Below are positions 7,719-15,539 of a stretch of DNA of 64,000 nucleotides, one piece after another; the first letter of the stretch is position 1, and each line of letters begins with the position of its first letter. This DNA is from Methanooceanicella nereidis. Lineage in GTDB: Archaea; Halobacteriota; Methanocellia; Methanocellales; Methanocellaceae. The notes under the pieces were generated by a model that saw only the letters and a program-made list of their open reading frames with translations, had not been told where the DNA came from and ran no database searches. Made by a program: the position numbers and the translations under genes. The stretch is taken from the NCBI RefSeq assembly GCF_021023085.1, contig NZ_PGCK01000004.1, positions 186,001 to 250,000 of the forward strand, read 5' to 3'.

Positions 7719-8465
7719 ATGTCAGAAATCAAGAACCGCGCGAAATTCGGCATACCTGACATCGACAGTGCTCTGGATGGAGGCATACCGAGAGGATCGT
7801 TGATCCTCCTGGAGGAGGATACGGGTGCTAAGTCACATATCCTGCAGAGTAAGTTCGTCGCCGAAGGGCTGTTGAACGATGAGTATTGTTATATCTTTAA
7901 CATGGAACATCCGCCTCATGCGATAGTCAACTCGATGAACGCTTTTGGGCTTGAGCCGGAGGAGCTTATGTCGAACGGCCAGTTCATAATCATAGACGGC
8001 TTTACGGACGCGTTCGGATGGGGAGAGTTCACGTCGAAGTGGAAATATGTATGCCACGACCTCACTAACCTGAAGGAAGTGAACGACGTCGTAAAGGCGG
8101 CAACCGCAGCCGTAGAACCGTACAATAACATGCGCGGGATCGTGGACTCGCTCACAACGCTGTTCCTGGCCAACGATTCCGAGAGGGCCGTGCTCAACTA
8201 CATACACCACCAGATGGCGACGCAGAAAAACTACGGCATAACCTCGATGTACACGATACACATGGGCGCCCACAGGCCGGAGCTTGTAAAGGCCCTTGAA
8301 CATATTGTGGACGGCGTCATATGGGTATGTAAGGTCGAAGTGGACGGGGAGCCGCGCGACATGATACAGATCAAGAAGCTCAGGGACTCTAAGTTCTCGG
8401 CGCGTAAGTACTTCTTTAACGTTGAAGATGAGACCGCGACCCTGGAAGAGATAAAAAAGAGATGA
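7719..8465 (+). CDS. RecA/RAD55-superfamily (KaiC-like) protein with altered P-loop
   Basis: The 248-residue protein has the KaiC/RAD55 opening (FGIPDIDSALDGGIPRGSLILLEE) and a Walker B-like strand (RGIVDSLTTLFL). In place of the GxxGxGKT P-loop it reads EEDTGAKSH, so the Gly before Lys is Ala and the first Gly is lost. The Lys and Ser remain. ATP binding is therefore uncertain. A good ribosome binding site (AGGGGA) precedes the ATG. Single-domain archaeal proteins of this kind are often linked to signalling or cell-surface assembly. The beta-lactamase-fold gene follows by 29 bp on the same strand, suggesting co-expression. Confidence 0.8.
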   Translation: MSEIKNRAKFGIPDIDSALDGGIPRGSLILLEEDTGAKSHILQSKFVAEGLLNDEYCYIFNMEHPPHAIVNSMNAFGLEPEELMSNGQFIIIDGFTDAFGWGEFTSKWKYVCHDLTNLKEVNDVVKAATAAVEPYNNMRGIVDSLTTLFLANDSERAVLNYIHHQMATQKNYGITSMYTIHMGAHRPELVKALEHIVDGVIWVCKVEVDGEPRDMIQIKKLRDSKFSARKYFFNVEDETATLEEIKKR

Positions 8466-8494
8466 ACACAGACAGGCGGACATAGCAGAGGGCA

Positions 8495-9244
8495 ATGAGA
8501 GTCGTTTTCCTGGGTACCAACGGCTGGTACGACACCAAGACCGGTAATACCTTATGCACATTGATAGAGGCCGGAGATAAGTTCATAGTCCTGGACGCGG
8601 GAAACGGCATTCATAAGCTGAACAGGCATATACCGAGGGAAGACGCCCGCCAGACTTTTCTTTTTCTTAGCCATTTTCATCTTGACCATGTCGAGGGTTT
8701 GCATACCCTTAATAAGTCAAGGTTAAGCAAGGGGCTCAAGATATACGGGCAGGAAGGCACAAGGAGCATATTGAATTATTTGATGAACGATCCCTTCAGC
8801 GTGCCCCTATCAGATATGCCTTATCCCGTCAGTATAAACGAGCTGCCGGAAAACAGGCATGATGTCCCGTTCCTGGAGGATTTCAGGTTTCTCCTTCACT
8901 CGTCAAGATGCCTCGGATATCGGTTCAACATAGAAGGGAAGATAGTCGCCTATTGCACTGATACCGGAATATGTGATAACCTGATAGAGTTGGCAAAGGA
9001 CGCCGACCTGCTTATCACCGAATGCTCTTTTCGTTTCGGCCAGCATAGCGACCACTGGCCTCACTTGAACCCTGTCGACGCTGTAAATGTCGCGAAAAAA
9101 GCTAACGTCAAAAAAATGGCGCTCGTGCATTTCGACGCGAACAGGTACCCTGAGCTGGAGAACAGGAAAGAGGTCTATGACCGCATGATAAAAGAGTTCG
9201 ACGGCCTGATCGTGTCATATGATGATATGGAAATAGAGATATAA
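8495..9244 (+). CDS. Metallo-beta-lactamase-fold hydrolase
   Basis: The protein of 249 residues carries the metal motif SHFHLDHVEG (HxHxDH), a later DTGICD strand, and ALVHFDANRYP near the C-terminus, which is the arrangement of RNase Z/phosphodiesterase-like members. It probably binds two zinc or iron ions and cleaves a phosphodiester or related ester. The N-terminus FLGTNGWYDTKTGNT resembles the family start in which a Gly-rich loop precedes the substrate site. It is cytosolic and lies 29 bp after the RecA-like gene. The true substrate cannot be named; it lacks the long exosite arm expected of tRNase Z. Confidence 0.85.
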   Translation: MRVVFLGTNGWYDTKTGNTLCTLIEAGDKFIVLDAGNGIHKLNRHIPREDARQTFLFLSHFHLDHVEGLHTLNKSRLSKGLKIYGQEGTRSILNYLMNDPFSVPLSDMPYPVSINELPENRHDVPFLEDFRFLLHSSRCLGYRFNIEGKIVAYCTDTGICDNLIELAKDADLLITECSFRFGQHSDHWPHLNPVDAVNVAKKANVKKMALVHFDANRYPELENRKEVYDRMIKEFDGLIVSYDDMEIEI

Positions 9245-9361
9245 GGCACAGAGATATCCCCGGCACAACCGGATATGTTCGGCCTCATAATTTCTGGTTT
9301 TTTGGCGTAAAAAAATTTAGGCGTTTTATGAATCATTAACGAAATGTCAAATCTATCATAT

Positions 9362-10159
9362 CTAGTCTTGCTCAGCCCATCCGCCCATTAAGGTCTTAAA
9401 GATGTCCCTGCTTGTTTCCAGATATTGTCGGTTCCTTGTGAAAACTTCGAAGGTAACCGTCTCTTTATACCCGGCATCCTTTAAAGAGCCTACGACCTTT
9501 GGCCAGTCTATGTTGCCCATGCCGAGAGCAAGATGCAGGTCACCGTCGACATTGTGGCCACCCTTGTTGTCATGGGCGTGGACATGGTACAGCCGGTCCT
9601 TGAACGTCTCAATGAAAGCATAAATGTTCGACCCGTCTTTACATAAAAGATTTGCATGCCCGATATCGAGATGGAACTTAGCCCTTGGCTCCAGCTCAAA
9701 TAAAGCCTTCATGTCGTCAACGCCCTGGTCCACGTTCTCGACCGTGATGGCGATGCCCGACTTCTCCGCGCGGTCGCATAATATGCTCAGGGAGCCTGCC
9801 ATGTTCTTAATTATCTCTTTTTTATCGTACAGCCCGAACCTGGTATGCATGTGTACCGTGACAAGACGCGCCTCAATGCTTTCCGCAAAGTCTATCACTT
9901 TCATGACCTCGCCCACGGTAGCACCCCTGATCTTTTCATAAGGGTTGCCGATATTCCATCCCCACGGGGTATGGCAGGTAAAGAACAGGCCTAGCTCGTT
10001 TTTGAGCCGGTTTATCTCCGGGACCTTTGGCTCGAGGTTCTCGAGCGTATATTTTGGTCCTTCAACGCTTATCTCGACAAAGTCGAATTTGACATTGTCC
10101 GCATAATGGATCTCCTGAATGACATCGCCCCGGGGGTCGGCAAGGGTTCCAAGGTACAT
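9362..10159 (-). CDS. Sugar phosphate isomerase/epimerase-like TIM-barrel protein
   Basis: This 265-residue protein belongs to the AP endonuclease 2 fold group (xylose isomerase-like TIM barrels). Metal-ligand positions are visible as VENVD (Glu), LDIGHANL (Asp and His), HVHAHDN (His) and TFEVF (Glu). Family members isomerise sugars or act on abasic DNA. The absence of the longer endonuclease IV signature makes a sugar or related substrate more likely. It converges with the upstream beta-lactamase-fold gene and diverges from the DJ-1 gene. Its substrate is unknown. Confidence 0.8.
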   Translation of the reverse strand: MYLGTLADPRGDVIQEIHYADNVKFDFVEISVEGPKYTLENLEPKVPEINRLKNELGLFFTCHTPWGWNIGNPYEKIRGATVGEVMKVIDFAESIEARLVTVHMHTRFGLYDKKEIIKNMAGSLSILCDRAEKSGIAITVENVDQGVDDMKALFELEPRAKFHLDIGHANLLCKDGSNIYAFIETFKDRLYHVHAHDNKGGHNVDGDLHLALGMGNIDWPKVVGSLKDAGYKETVTFEVFTRNRQYLETSRDIFKTLMGGWAEQD

Positions 10160-10263
10160 GATGAATTGTCTTTATTTGAAAGTATTAATTTTTACCCATA
10201 TACCAGCGATATCGGGGTTGATTATAATATACATCAAAATAAAATATGAATTGGAGGATCTTT

Positions 10264-10815
10264 ATGGCTAATCTAGGTAATCTGAAGATCCAGCTTGTGG
10301 CAGCGGAGAGAAATTTCAGGGATGAGGAGCTGTTCGTGCCGGAGAACGTCTTTTCTGATGCGGGGGCGTTCGTGTCTATCGCCAGCAACACGACAAAGAC
10401 GATAACCGGTATGCTGGGCGGTACGGTGCACCCTGACACGAAGATCGAGGATATAGTGGTCGACGACCTTGATGCTCTAGTCATAGCTGGCGGCAGCGGT
10501 TCTCCCAGGTACCTATGGGACAATGAGGCATTGCTGGAAAAGGTCAGGGACGCGCATAAGAAAGGTAAGATCATAGGAGCTATTTGTCTGTCGGGTGCCA
10601 TACTGGCACAGGCAGGGATACTCAAAGGTAAAAGAGGGACAGTGTTCCCTACAGAGGACGCTATAAGCATACTGAACAGGAACGGCGTGACTTATGTCAA
10701 CCAGGGGGTCGTGGTGAGCGATAATATCGTGACTGCCCAGGGCCCTGAGAATGCAAAGGAGTTCGCACAGGCAGTACTGAGCCTTGTAAGGCCTCGTATC
10801 GTATCGGTCGGGTGA
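10264..10815 (+). CDS. DJ-1/PfpI family protein
   Basis: The 184-residue protein has the flavodoxin-like DJ-1/PfpI fold. The nucleophile elbow reads GAICLSGAILAQAG, with the reactive Cys, and the upstream DALVIAGGSGSPRYLW holds the glycine-rich loop. Relatives act as glyoxalase-type deglycases, chaperones or proteases, so a protein- or aldehyde-repair role is plausible but not shown. The ATG at 10264 is preceded by GGAGG at 6-nt spacing, so an in-frame start six codons upstream is rejected. It is a single-gene unit followed by a hairpin. Confidence 0.85.
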   Translation: MANLGNLKIQLVAAERNFRDEELFVPENVFSDAGAFVSIASNTTKTITGMLGGTVHPDTKIEDIVVDDLDALVIAGGSGSPRYLWDNEALLEKVRDAHKKGKIIGAICLSGAILAQAGILKGKRGTVFPTEDAISILNRNGVTYVNQGVVVSDNIVTAQGPENAKEFAQAVLSLVRPRIVSVG

Positions 10816-10837
10816 TCCGGTCGCGGTTTTTGATAAG

Positions 10838-10860
10838 GATCTCCGGTTAAAGACCGGATT
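10838..10860 (+). terminator. Hairpin after the DJ-1 gene
   Basis: A stem of TCCGGT pairing with ACCGGA around a short loop lies about 25 bp after the DJ-1 stop codon. It is followed by an AT-rich stretch. It probably ends the DJ-1 transcript. Confidence 0.4.
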
Positions 10861-10929
10861 AAATTTGTGCGGGCGTTTAACGCATAGGGGAGTGACCGGT
10901 TAATTCATAATCTTATTTTATCTATTTTT

Positions 10930-11040
10930 TACCACAAAGCACACAAAGGCGAAAAAGGTCCACAATTTTTTTTTAAATAAGCTAACCTTCTTAAAAAAGT
11001 CCTTTGGTACCCTTGTGCCCCTTTGTGTCCCTTGTGATGG
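10930..11040. repeat. Dispersed CACAAAGG-type hairpin element, copy 1
   Basis: The left half reads ACCACAAAGCACACAAAGG and the right half CCTTTGTGTCCCTTGTG, its approximate complement, with an A/T-rich loop between. The words repeat about every 9 nt. It is the first of at least six related elements in the window. Confidence 0.75.
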
Positions 11041-11082
11041 ACTTTATCAAAGATGTGAATGACGTATGGGACGGGATACTTA

Positions 11083-11421
11083 TCATATGTGAGGCGATAG
11101 CTCGTTATACCGGTCATATATGATATTTTTAAAATTTTTTGGTTTTCGCCGTATGCGGGACGCGGTCTCTTCGTCGCCCAGGTATTCGATCCATGAGGCG
11201 ACCCATATGGCCTCTCTTTCGGTAAACGCCACAAGATAGTCCTTCAAGTCCTGAAAGTCCTTTAAAGGCTTTCCGTTAAAGATATAAGGATTTTTATCCT
11301 CAGGCTTAAATAGCATGCTCGCGATCGATTCGAGCTTAACTTTATCATAGTGTTCTTTCGATACTGCACCCGGATTTACTTTTCCGGACATTTTCCTGAC
11401 CGTGATCTGGCTCTCCCGCAT
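11083..11421 (-). CDS. Conserved hypothetical protein next to a GT4 glycosyltransferase
   Basis: The 112-residue protein is not recognised with certainty. It has a basic N-terminal strand (SQITVRKMSGKV) and a mostly helical remainder with FTEREAIWVASWIEYLGDEETASRIRRKP. It bears a faint resemblance to DUF5752-type proteins that accompany glycogen and trehalose enzymes. AGGGAT precedes the ATG at 11421, and the gene lies 10 bp after the glycosyltransferase, so it is almost certainly co-transcribed with it. A regulatory or structural role in sugar polymer synthesis is inference from context alone. Confidence 0.6.
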   Translation of the reverse strand: MRESQITVRKMSGKVNPGAVSKEHYDKVKLESIASMLFKPEDKNPYIFNGKPLKDFQDLKDYLVAFTEREAIWVASWIEYLGDEETASRIRRKPKNFKNIIYDRYNELSPHI

Positions 11422-11431
11422 ATCGATCCCT

Positions 11432-12685
11432 TTAGTATTTATAAGAGTTCACAAGTCCTTCGTATATCTGTAGTGTCTCTCTGGTAGCCTTTTCCCAGGT
11501 AAAGTATTTTAAAACACGGTCTCGGGCGTTCCGGCCCCAGGCCATTGCCTCCTCATCGTCAATTAAAACCTGCTTGACACCCCAGGCTATGTCAACAGGA
11601 TCCTTCCCGTTCACGTGTATTCCGGTCTTGCCTGGCCCTGAGCTAATTACCTGTTCCCTGAACCCTGAGACCCCGCTCGCGCCTACGACTATGGGCTTTT
11701 CCATGGCCATGGCCTCAAGGCTGACGATCCCGAAAGGCTCATAGACTGAAGGGAACACGCAAAGGTCGGATGCGGCATAATGGACAATGCGCTCATGCTC
11801 CGGGACAAATTCATACCTGCATATCACGTTATCCTCGATGCCCAGCCTCTTCACAAGGCTGCGTATGTCATACTCTTCGTCCCCCGTGCCCAGTATGACG
11901 AGCTTGACCTTCGGGTAAGTCTCGATTATCGAAGGCATCGCCTGGACCAGGTTCATAATGCCTTTGACCCAGTTGAGCCTTCCCACAAAAAGCATCATTT
12001 TTTCATCGTCGGCTATGCCGTACCTTAATCTCAACGCGGCTTTTTCCACGTCGTCTATTTTTGAAGGGTCGTAGATATCCGGATCTATGCCGTTCCATAC
12101 TACGAATATCTTTTCGCCCGGCCACCCGTGGTTTTCCAGGTCTTCCTTCATCGCATAGCTGACTGTGATCACACGGTCCGCGACGGACGCCAGATGATAC
12201 TCTATGTCGTTGACCACTTTACTGCCCTGTCCCTTGCTGCGCCTCGTCTCTATGGAGTGTACATGGAATACAAGCGGCAGGTTGAGTTCGCTCTTTATCA
12301 TGGAGCCGGCCATGCCCCCGAGCCAGTCATGTACGCAGATCATGTCGAACGTCTTTTTTTTCCTGCGTATCTGTTCGTTAACGAATTTGTTAGTGCACAT
12401 GATATCGTTGACGAATATGGAACTGAAGAACCTCAGCCCGTCTCCCCATGACTGAAGATCGTTACCGACGAATATGCGCAAGACGCTGGAAGCGTCGATC
12501 CCGAGGGGCCTGTTGACCTCCACCCCGTCTATGACCTCGCTTGTCTTCAGTGACCCTGTGTTCGTGGTAAATACGGATACTTCATGGCCCATGTTAACCA
12601 TATATTTCGTTATATATTGCGCGTATACGCCGAGCCCCCCGATTATCCTTGGAGGGTATTCCCAGACAAAAAAACCGATTTTCAT
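11432..12685 (-). CDS. Family 4 glycosyltransferase (glycogen synthase-like)
   Basis: The 417-residue protein has the two-Rossmann GT-B layout. The N-terminus (FFVWEYPPRIIGGLGVYAQY) has the donor-loop GGLG motif of glycogen/starch-synthase-like GT4 enzymes. The C-terminal domain has FVGRLNWVKGIMNLVQAMP and the catalytic E-x7-E region (PSVYEPFGIVSLEAMAMEKP). It probably transfers glucose or another sugar from a nucleotide donor to a polymer or to a lipid. A nearby GalT gene supports a role in hexose metabolism. It has no signal peptide and acts in the cytoplasm. Whether the product is glycogen cannot be told from sequence alone. Confidence 0.85.
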   Translation of the reverse strand: MKIGFFVWEYPPRIIGGLGVYAQYITKYMVNMGHEVSVFTTNTGSLKTSEVIDGVEVNRPLGIDASSVLRIFVGNDLQSWGDGLRFFSSIFVNDIMCTNKFVNEQIRRKKKTFDMICVHDWLGGMAGSMIKSELNLPLVFHVHSIETRRSKGQGSKVVNDIEYHLASVADRVITVSYAMKEDLENHGWPGEKIFVVWNGIDPDIYDPSKIDDVEKAALRLRYGIADDEKMMLFVGRLNWVKGIMNLVQAMPSIIETYPKVKLVILGTGDEEYDIRSLVKRLGIEDNVICRYEFVPEHERIVHYAASDLCVFPSVYEPFGIVSLEAMAMEKPIVVGASGVSGFREQVISSGPGKTGIHVNGKDPVDIAWGVKQVLIDDEEAMAWGRNARDRVLKYFTWEKATRETLQIYEGLVNSYKY

Positions 12686-12856
12686 AAACTAAGTTATAAT
12701 ATAATACTGATTATATAAAATATATTGCAAAAAATATGTTCGATGCGGCGGCATCATGATATAATTATTCACTTTTATTGCCGTGGTGATCCATCGGATA
12801 AAAATGAAAATAGCCTCATTATTTTGACATGGCTTTTAAATGAGCGGTGACCTTCG

Positions 12857-13870
12857 TCAAATCTCACGGAGAGACCTGGCTGCGTCCTCCGGGGGCACCG
12901 AGTTTATGTTCATGCCCGTATTCAGCTCGAAGCCGGCGAGCATGCCGAGCTTTGGACAGATGCGTATATGCATGTGCATATCCTCCGAGACCGACTGCAT
13001 AAAACAGTAATTATACGGAGGGTCGGACAACAGCCTGTATAGCCTTGACAGCACATCCCTCATGGCGATGGCGAAGTCATCCCTTTCCTCCACGGTCAAT
13101 TCCGATATGTTCTTTCGAGGCTTCCTGGGGAACACCCATATTTCATATGGAAAGCTTGACGCATATGGCGCAAATGCGAGGGTATGTTCGGTCGTAAGCA
13201 CAAGCCTCGGCGAGTTTTCCTCTTTTACCATGATCTTTGTATAGTCCTTGTCGAACTGGTCCCTGATCATTCCCGGCACTACCGGTAACGTAATAAGCTG
13301 CGAATGAGGGTGTGACAGGGATGCGCCGGCATCCTTGCCGTGGTTCCTGAAGATCGATACATACCTGACGAACGGCAGGCGCGAGACTTCAATGAACCTA
13401 TCGCTGTAAGCCTGAAAAAGCAATTTTATCTCATCGTCGGACATAAATTGAGGCTGACGCCCATGTTCGGGCGATTCTACTATCACCTCATGCACTCCTG
13501 ACGCCACCATTTCCTCATACTGTCCTGACTCAGGGTCCTCGGGTTTTACGGCAGGATAAAGGTTAGGTATCACTCTCACCAGCCAGTCGCTCCTTCTTGG
13601 CTTTCCATCAATATCCGCATCCTGGCATATCCCGACAGTCGATGAGTAATATATAGTCTTACCCGGTGGTGTAAGGTGCTCGTTACCGGCGCAAAAAGCG
13701 CAGGCCTGGCAGGCGTTACCTTCATCTGACACCGTTTTCCCGCATGCCGGACATTTTATTTTATTGGCGGCGGACGGCTTTTCCTTAATAAAATCCGTCG
13801 GCCTCTTGGCCCTTTCAGTGGCGATTATCACCCGGTGATCGGTAAAATAGTCCCGCCGTATTTTATTCAT
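12857..13870 (-). CDS. galT: Galactose-1-phosphate uridylyltransferase
   Basis: GalT exchanges UMP between UDP-glucose and galactose-1-phosphate in the Leloir pathway. The active-site motif HPHSQ (residues about 200-204) with the nucleophilic second His is intact. So are upstream CPAC and CAFC Cys pairs for zinc and the late HMHIRICPKL segment. The N-terminus has RRDYFTDHRVIIATERAKRP, the usual substrate loop. The gene lies 170 bp from the glycosyltransferase on the same strand, with an AT-rich spacer between. No epimerase gene lies nearby. An alternative activity on another sugar phosphate is possible. Confidence 0.9.
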   Translation of the reverse strand: MNKIRRDYFTDHRVIIATERAKRPTDFIKEKPSAANKIKCPACGKTVSDEGNACQACAFCAGNEHLTPPGKTIYYSSTVGICQDADIDGKPRRSDWLVRVIPNLYPAVKPEDPESGQYEEMVASGVHEVIVESPEHGRQPQFMSDDEIKLLFQAYSDRFIEVSRLPFVRYVSIFRNHGKDAGASLSHPHSQLITLPVVPGMIRDQFDKDYTKIMVKEENSPRLVLTTEHTLAFAPYASSFPYEIWVFPRKPRKNISELTVEERDDFAIAMRDVLSRLYRLLSDPPYNYCFMQSVSEDMHMHIRICPKLGMLAGFELNTGMNINSVPPEDAARSLREI

Positions 13871-13919
13871 GATTACATTTTAGCTATATGTTAAAATATA
13901 TTTTTTTAATTCCCGGGAG

Positions 13920-13933
13920 TATATCCGGATATA
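13920..13933. promoter_or_regulatory. 14-bp palindrome in the galT/aroK divergent spacer
   Basis: TATATCCGGATATA is a perfect palindrome flanked by inverted TTCCCGG/CCGGGAA arms (13910-13942). It lies between the start codons of GalT and shikimate kinase, where a regulator could control either gene. Confidence 0.35.
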
Positions 13934-14047
13934 ACTATAATAGTTCCGGGAACGTAAAGATTAATAAAGTTGAAATAAAAATTATATATGTGATGTGCTA
14001 TCATATAGCATACTAATATTGATACAATATTGTAAAGGTGTAAAAGA

Positions 14048-14890
14048 ATGGAAGGCCATGCGATAGCGTTCGGTGCGGGTACCGTGATAAACGCCATAGC
14101 GAACTGGAAAGGCAGCGCTTTTGGTATCGAGCTGAAGACTGAGGCTACAGTGGAAATAAAGGGCGACCTCATAGAAGGAGAGATAGCCGGGGGAGGAGAT
14201 ACGAGGCTTATAGAAAGAGCGTGCGAGATCGTCCTCGAAAAGTTCGATATAGATTCGGGCGCAAAAATAGTGACATCCAGCGAGGTCCCTCTGGCAAGCG
14301 GCCTGAAATCCTCCAGCGCCGCCGCCAACGCCACCGTACTGGCGACCCTCAGGGCGATAAGAAGGGATATGGACCCGCTTGAGGCCGTGAAGCTCGGCGT
14401 CAGGGCTGCGCTTGATACGGGCGTATCGATCACCGGGGCGTTCGACGATGCCTGCGCGTCGATGTTCGGGGGCGTCGTGATGACGGATAACAGGGAAATG
14501 GAGCTTTTAAAAAGAGAGGAGATCAACTCGGACGTCGTCATATACGTCCCGGACAAAAAGGCTTTCTCCGCAGACACGGACATAAGACGCTCCAGGCTCA
14601 TAGCTCCCTGGGTGGGCATCGCTTTTGACCTTGCCTTAGAGGGATATTACCGGAAGGCTATGACGCTGAACGGCCTGCTGTATTCCCAGGCGCTTGGTTT
14701 CGATTCCGGTCCGGTGTTCGATGCGCTTGAGCTTGGAATAAAAGGAGTAAGCCTTTCGGGGACCGGTCCGTCGATCGTGGCCCTCACTTCCGGGGAAGAG
14801 ACTGACAGGCTAAGATCTGCCTGGTCCGCTTACCCGGGCAGTATCATCGTGACGGCTGTGAACAATAAGGGTGCATTTACATTTGAATGA
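14048..14890 (+). CDS. aroK: Archaeal shikimate kinase (GHMP type)
   Basis: This 280-residue GHMP-superfamily kinase phosphorylates shikimate in the aromatic amino-acid pathway, replacing the bacterial P-loop AroK. The GHMP ATP loop is seen as PLASGLKSSSAAANA (about residues 82-96), and SLSGTGPSIVAL matches the C-terminal motif 3. ITGAFDDACASMFGG carries the conserved catalytic Asp. AAGGTG precedes the ATG, and the chorismate mutase gene follows by 19 bp, so the two are probably one operon. The length matches archaeal enzymes. Confidence 0.92.
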   Translation: MEGHAIAFGAGTVINAIANWKGSAFGIELKTEATVEIKGDLIEGEIAGGGDTRLIERACEIVLEKFDIDSGAKIVTSSEVPLASGLKSSSAAANATVLATLRAIRRDMDPLEAVKLGVRAALDTGVSITGAFDDACASMFGGVVMTDNREMELLKREEINSDVVIYVPDKKAFSADTDIRRSRLIAPWVGIAFDLALEGYYRKAMTLNGLLYSQALGFDSGPVFDALELGIKGVSLSGTGPSIVALTSGEETDRLRSAWSAYPGSIIVTAVNNKGAFTFE

Positions 14891-14909
14891 TCAAGAATGG
14901 GGTATAAAA

Positions 14910-15194
14910 ATGACGCTGGAAAAGAGAAGAGACGATGTGAGAAAGATCGACGAGGAGATCATTGACCTCCTCGCAAAACGCATGGATCTGGCCAGGCTGA
15001 TCCTGGAAGAAAAGAAGAAGCAGGGCCTTGAGATCAACGACGACAAGCAGAACGAGGTAGTGATTAAAAGGGCAATGGAAAAGGCCAACGAGCTTAATAT
15101 CGACACAGGGGCGATCAAAGAGATATTCAAGATGATCATAAGAATGAGCATAGAGAGACAGCATGAGATGTCCGGAGAGGGAAACCTGCCTTAG
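14910..15194 (+). CDS. Chorismate mutase, AroQ type
   Basis: This 94-residue all-helical protein catalyses the Claisen rearrangement of chorismate to prephenate. The first helix, RRDDVRKIDEEIIDLLAKRMDLAR, carries the active-site Arg and the signature RxxID(x)5LL(x)2R. VIKRAMEKANELN and the final RMSIERQHEM supply the other helices. The ATG at 14910 is used because an upstream in-frame start would overlap the kinase stop and add 13 residues not typical of the family. It is coupled to shikimate kinase, and TyrA, the next step, is convergent downstream. Confidence 0.88.
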   Translation: MTLEKRRDDVRKIDEEIIDLLAKRMDLARLILEEKKKQGLEINDDKQNEVVIKRAMEKANELNIDTGAIKEIFKMIIRMSIERQHEMSGEGNLP

Positions 15195-15283
15195 TACCCC
15201 GAAGGACATAACTTTACTTTTATTATAGAAGGAAAACAGCAATTGCCTTAAAAACGATAAGTTTTAAGTTATCATTAATTTTT

Positions 15284-15509
15284 TACCACTAAGCGCACAA
15301 AGGCAACTAGGGAACACAAACTGTCAACCACAAAGCGCACAAAGGCGATAAAGGACACGGTTTCCAACCACTAAGCGCACGAAGGCGAACAAGGAACACT
15401 AAGGACTTTTTTAGAAGATTATCATATATAAAAAAAATTTTGTGACCTTAGTCGCCTTCGTGCGCTTAGTGGTTAACAAATTAGTGTACCTTCGAGCCCT
15501 TCGTGGTAA
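15284..15509. repeat. Dispersed CACAAAGG-type hairpin element, copy 2
   Basis: This 226-nt element fills the spacer between chorismate mutase and TyrA. The left half has three ACCAC(T/A)AAGCGCACAAAGG-type words, and the right half has their complement (GCCTTCGTGCGCTTAGTGG). The stretch in between is AT-rich. In this spacer of about 345 bp I see nothing else. Confidence 0.8.
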
Positions 15510-15539
15510 GTAAAAAAGACGTGAGAGCATTATCCGGTT

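Noticed and set aside
13910-13942. Terminator between galT and the shikimate kinase gene
   Set aside because: The genes are divergent there, so a terminator has no purpose; listed only as a possible operator.
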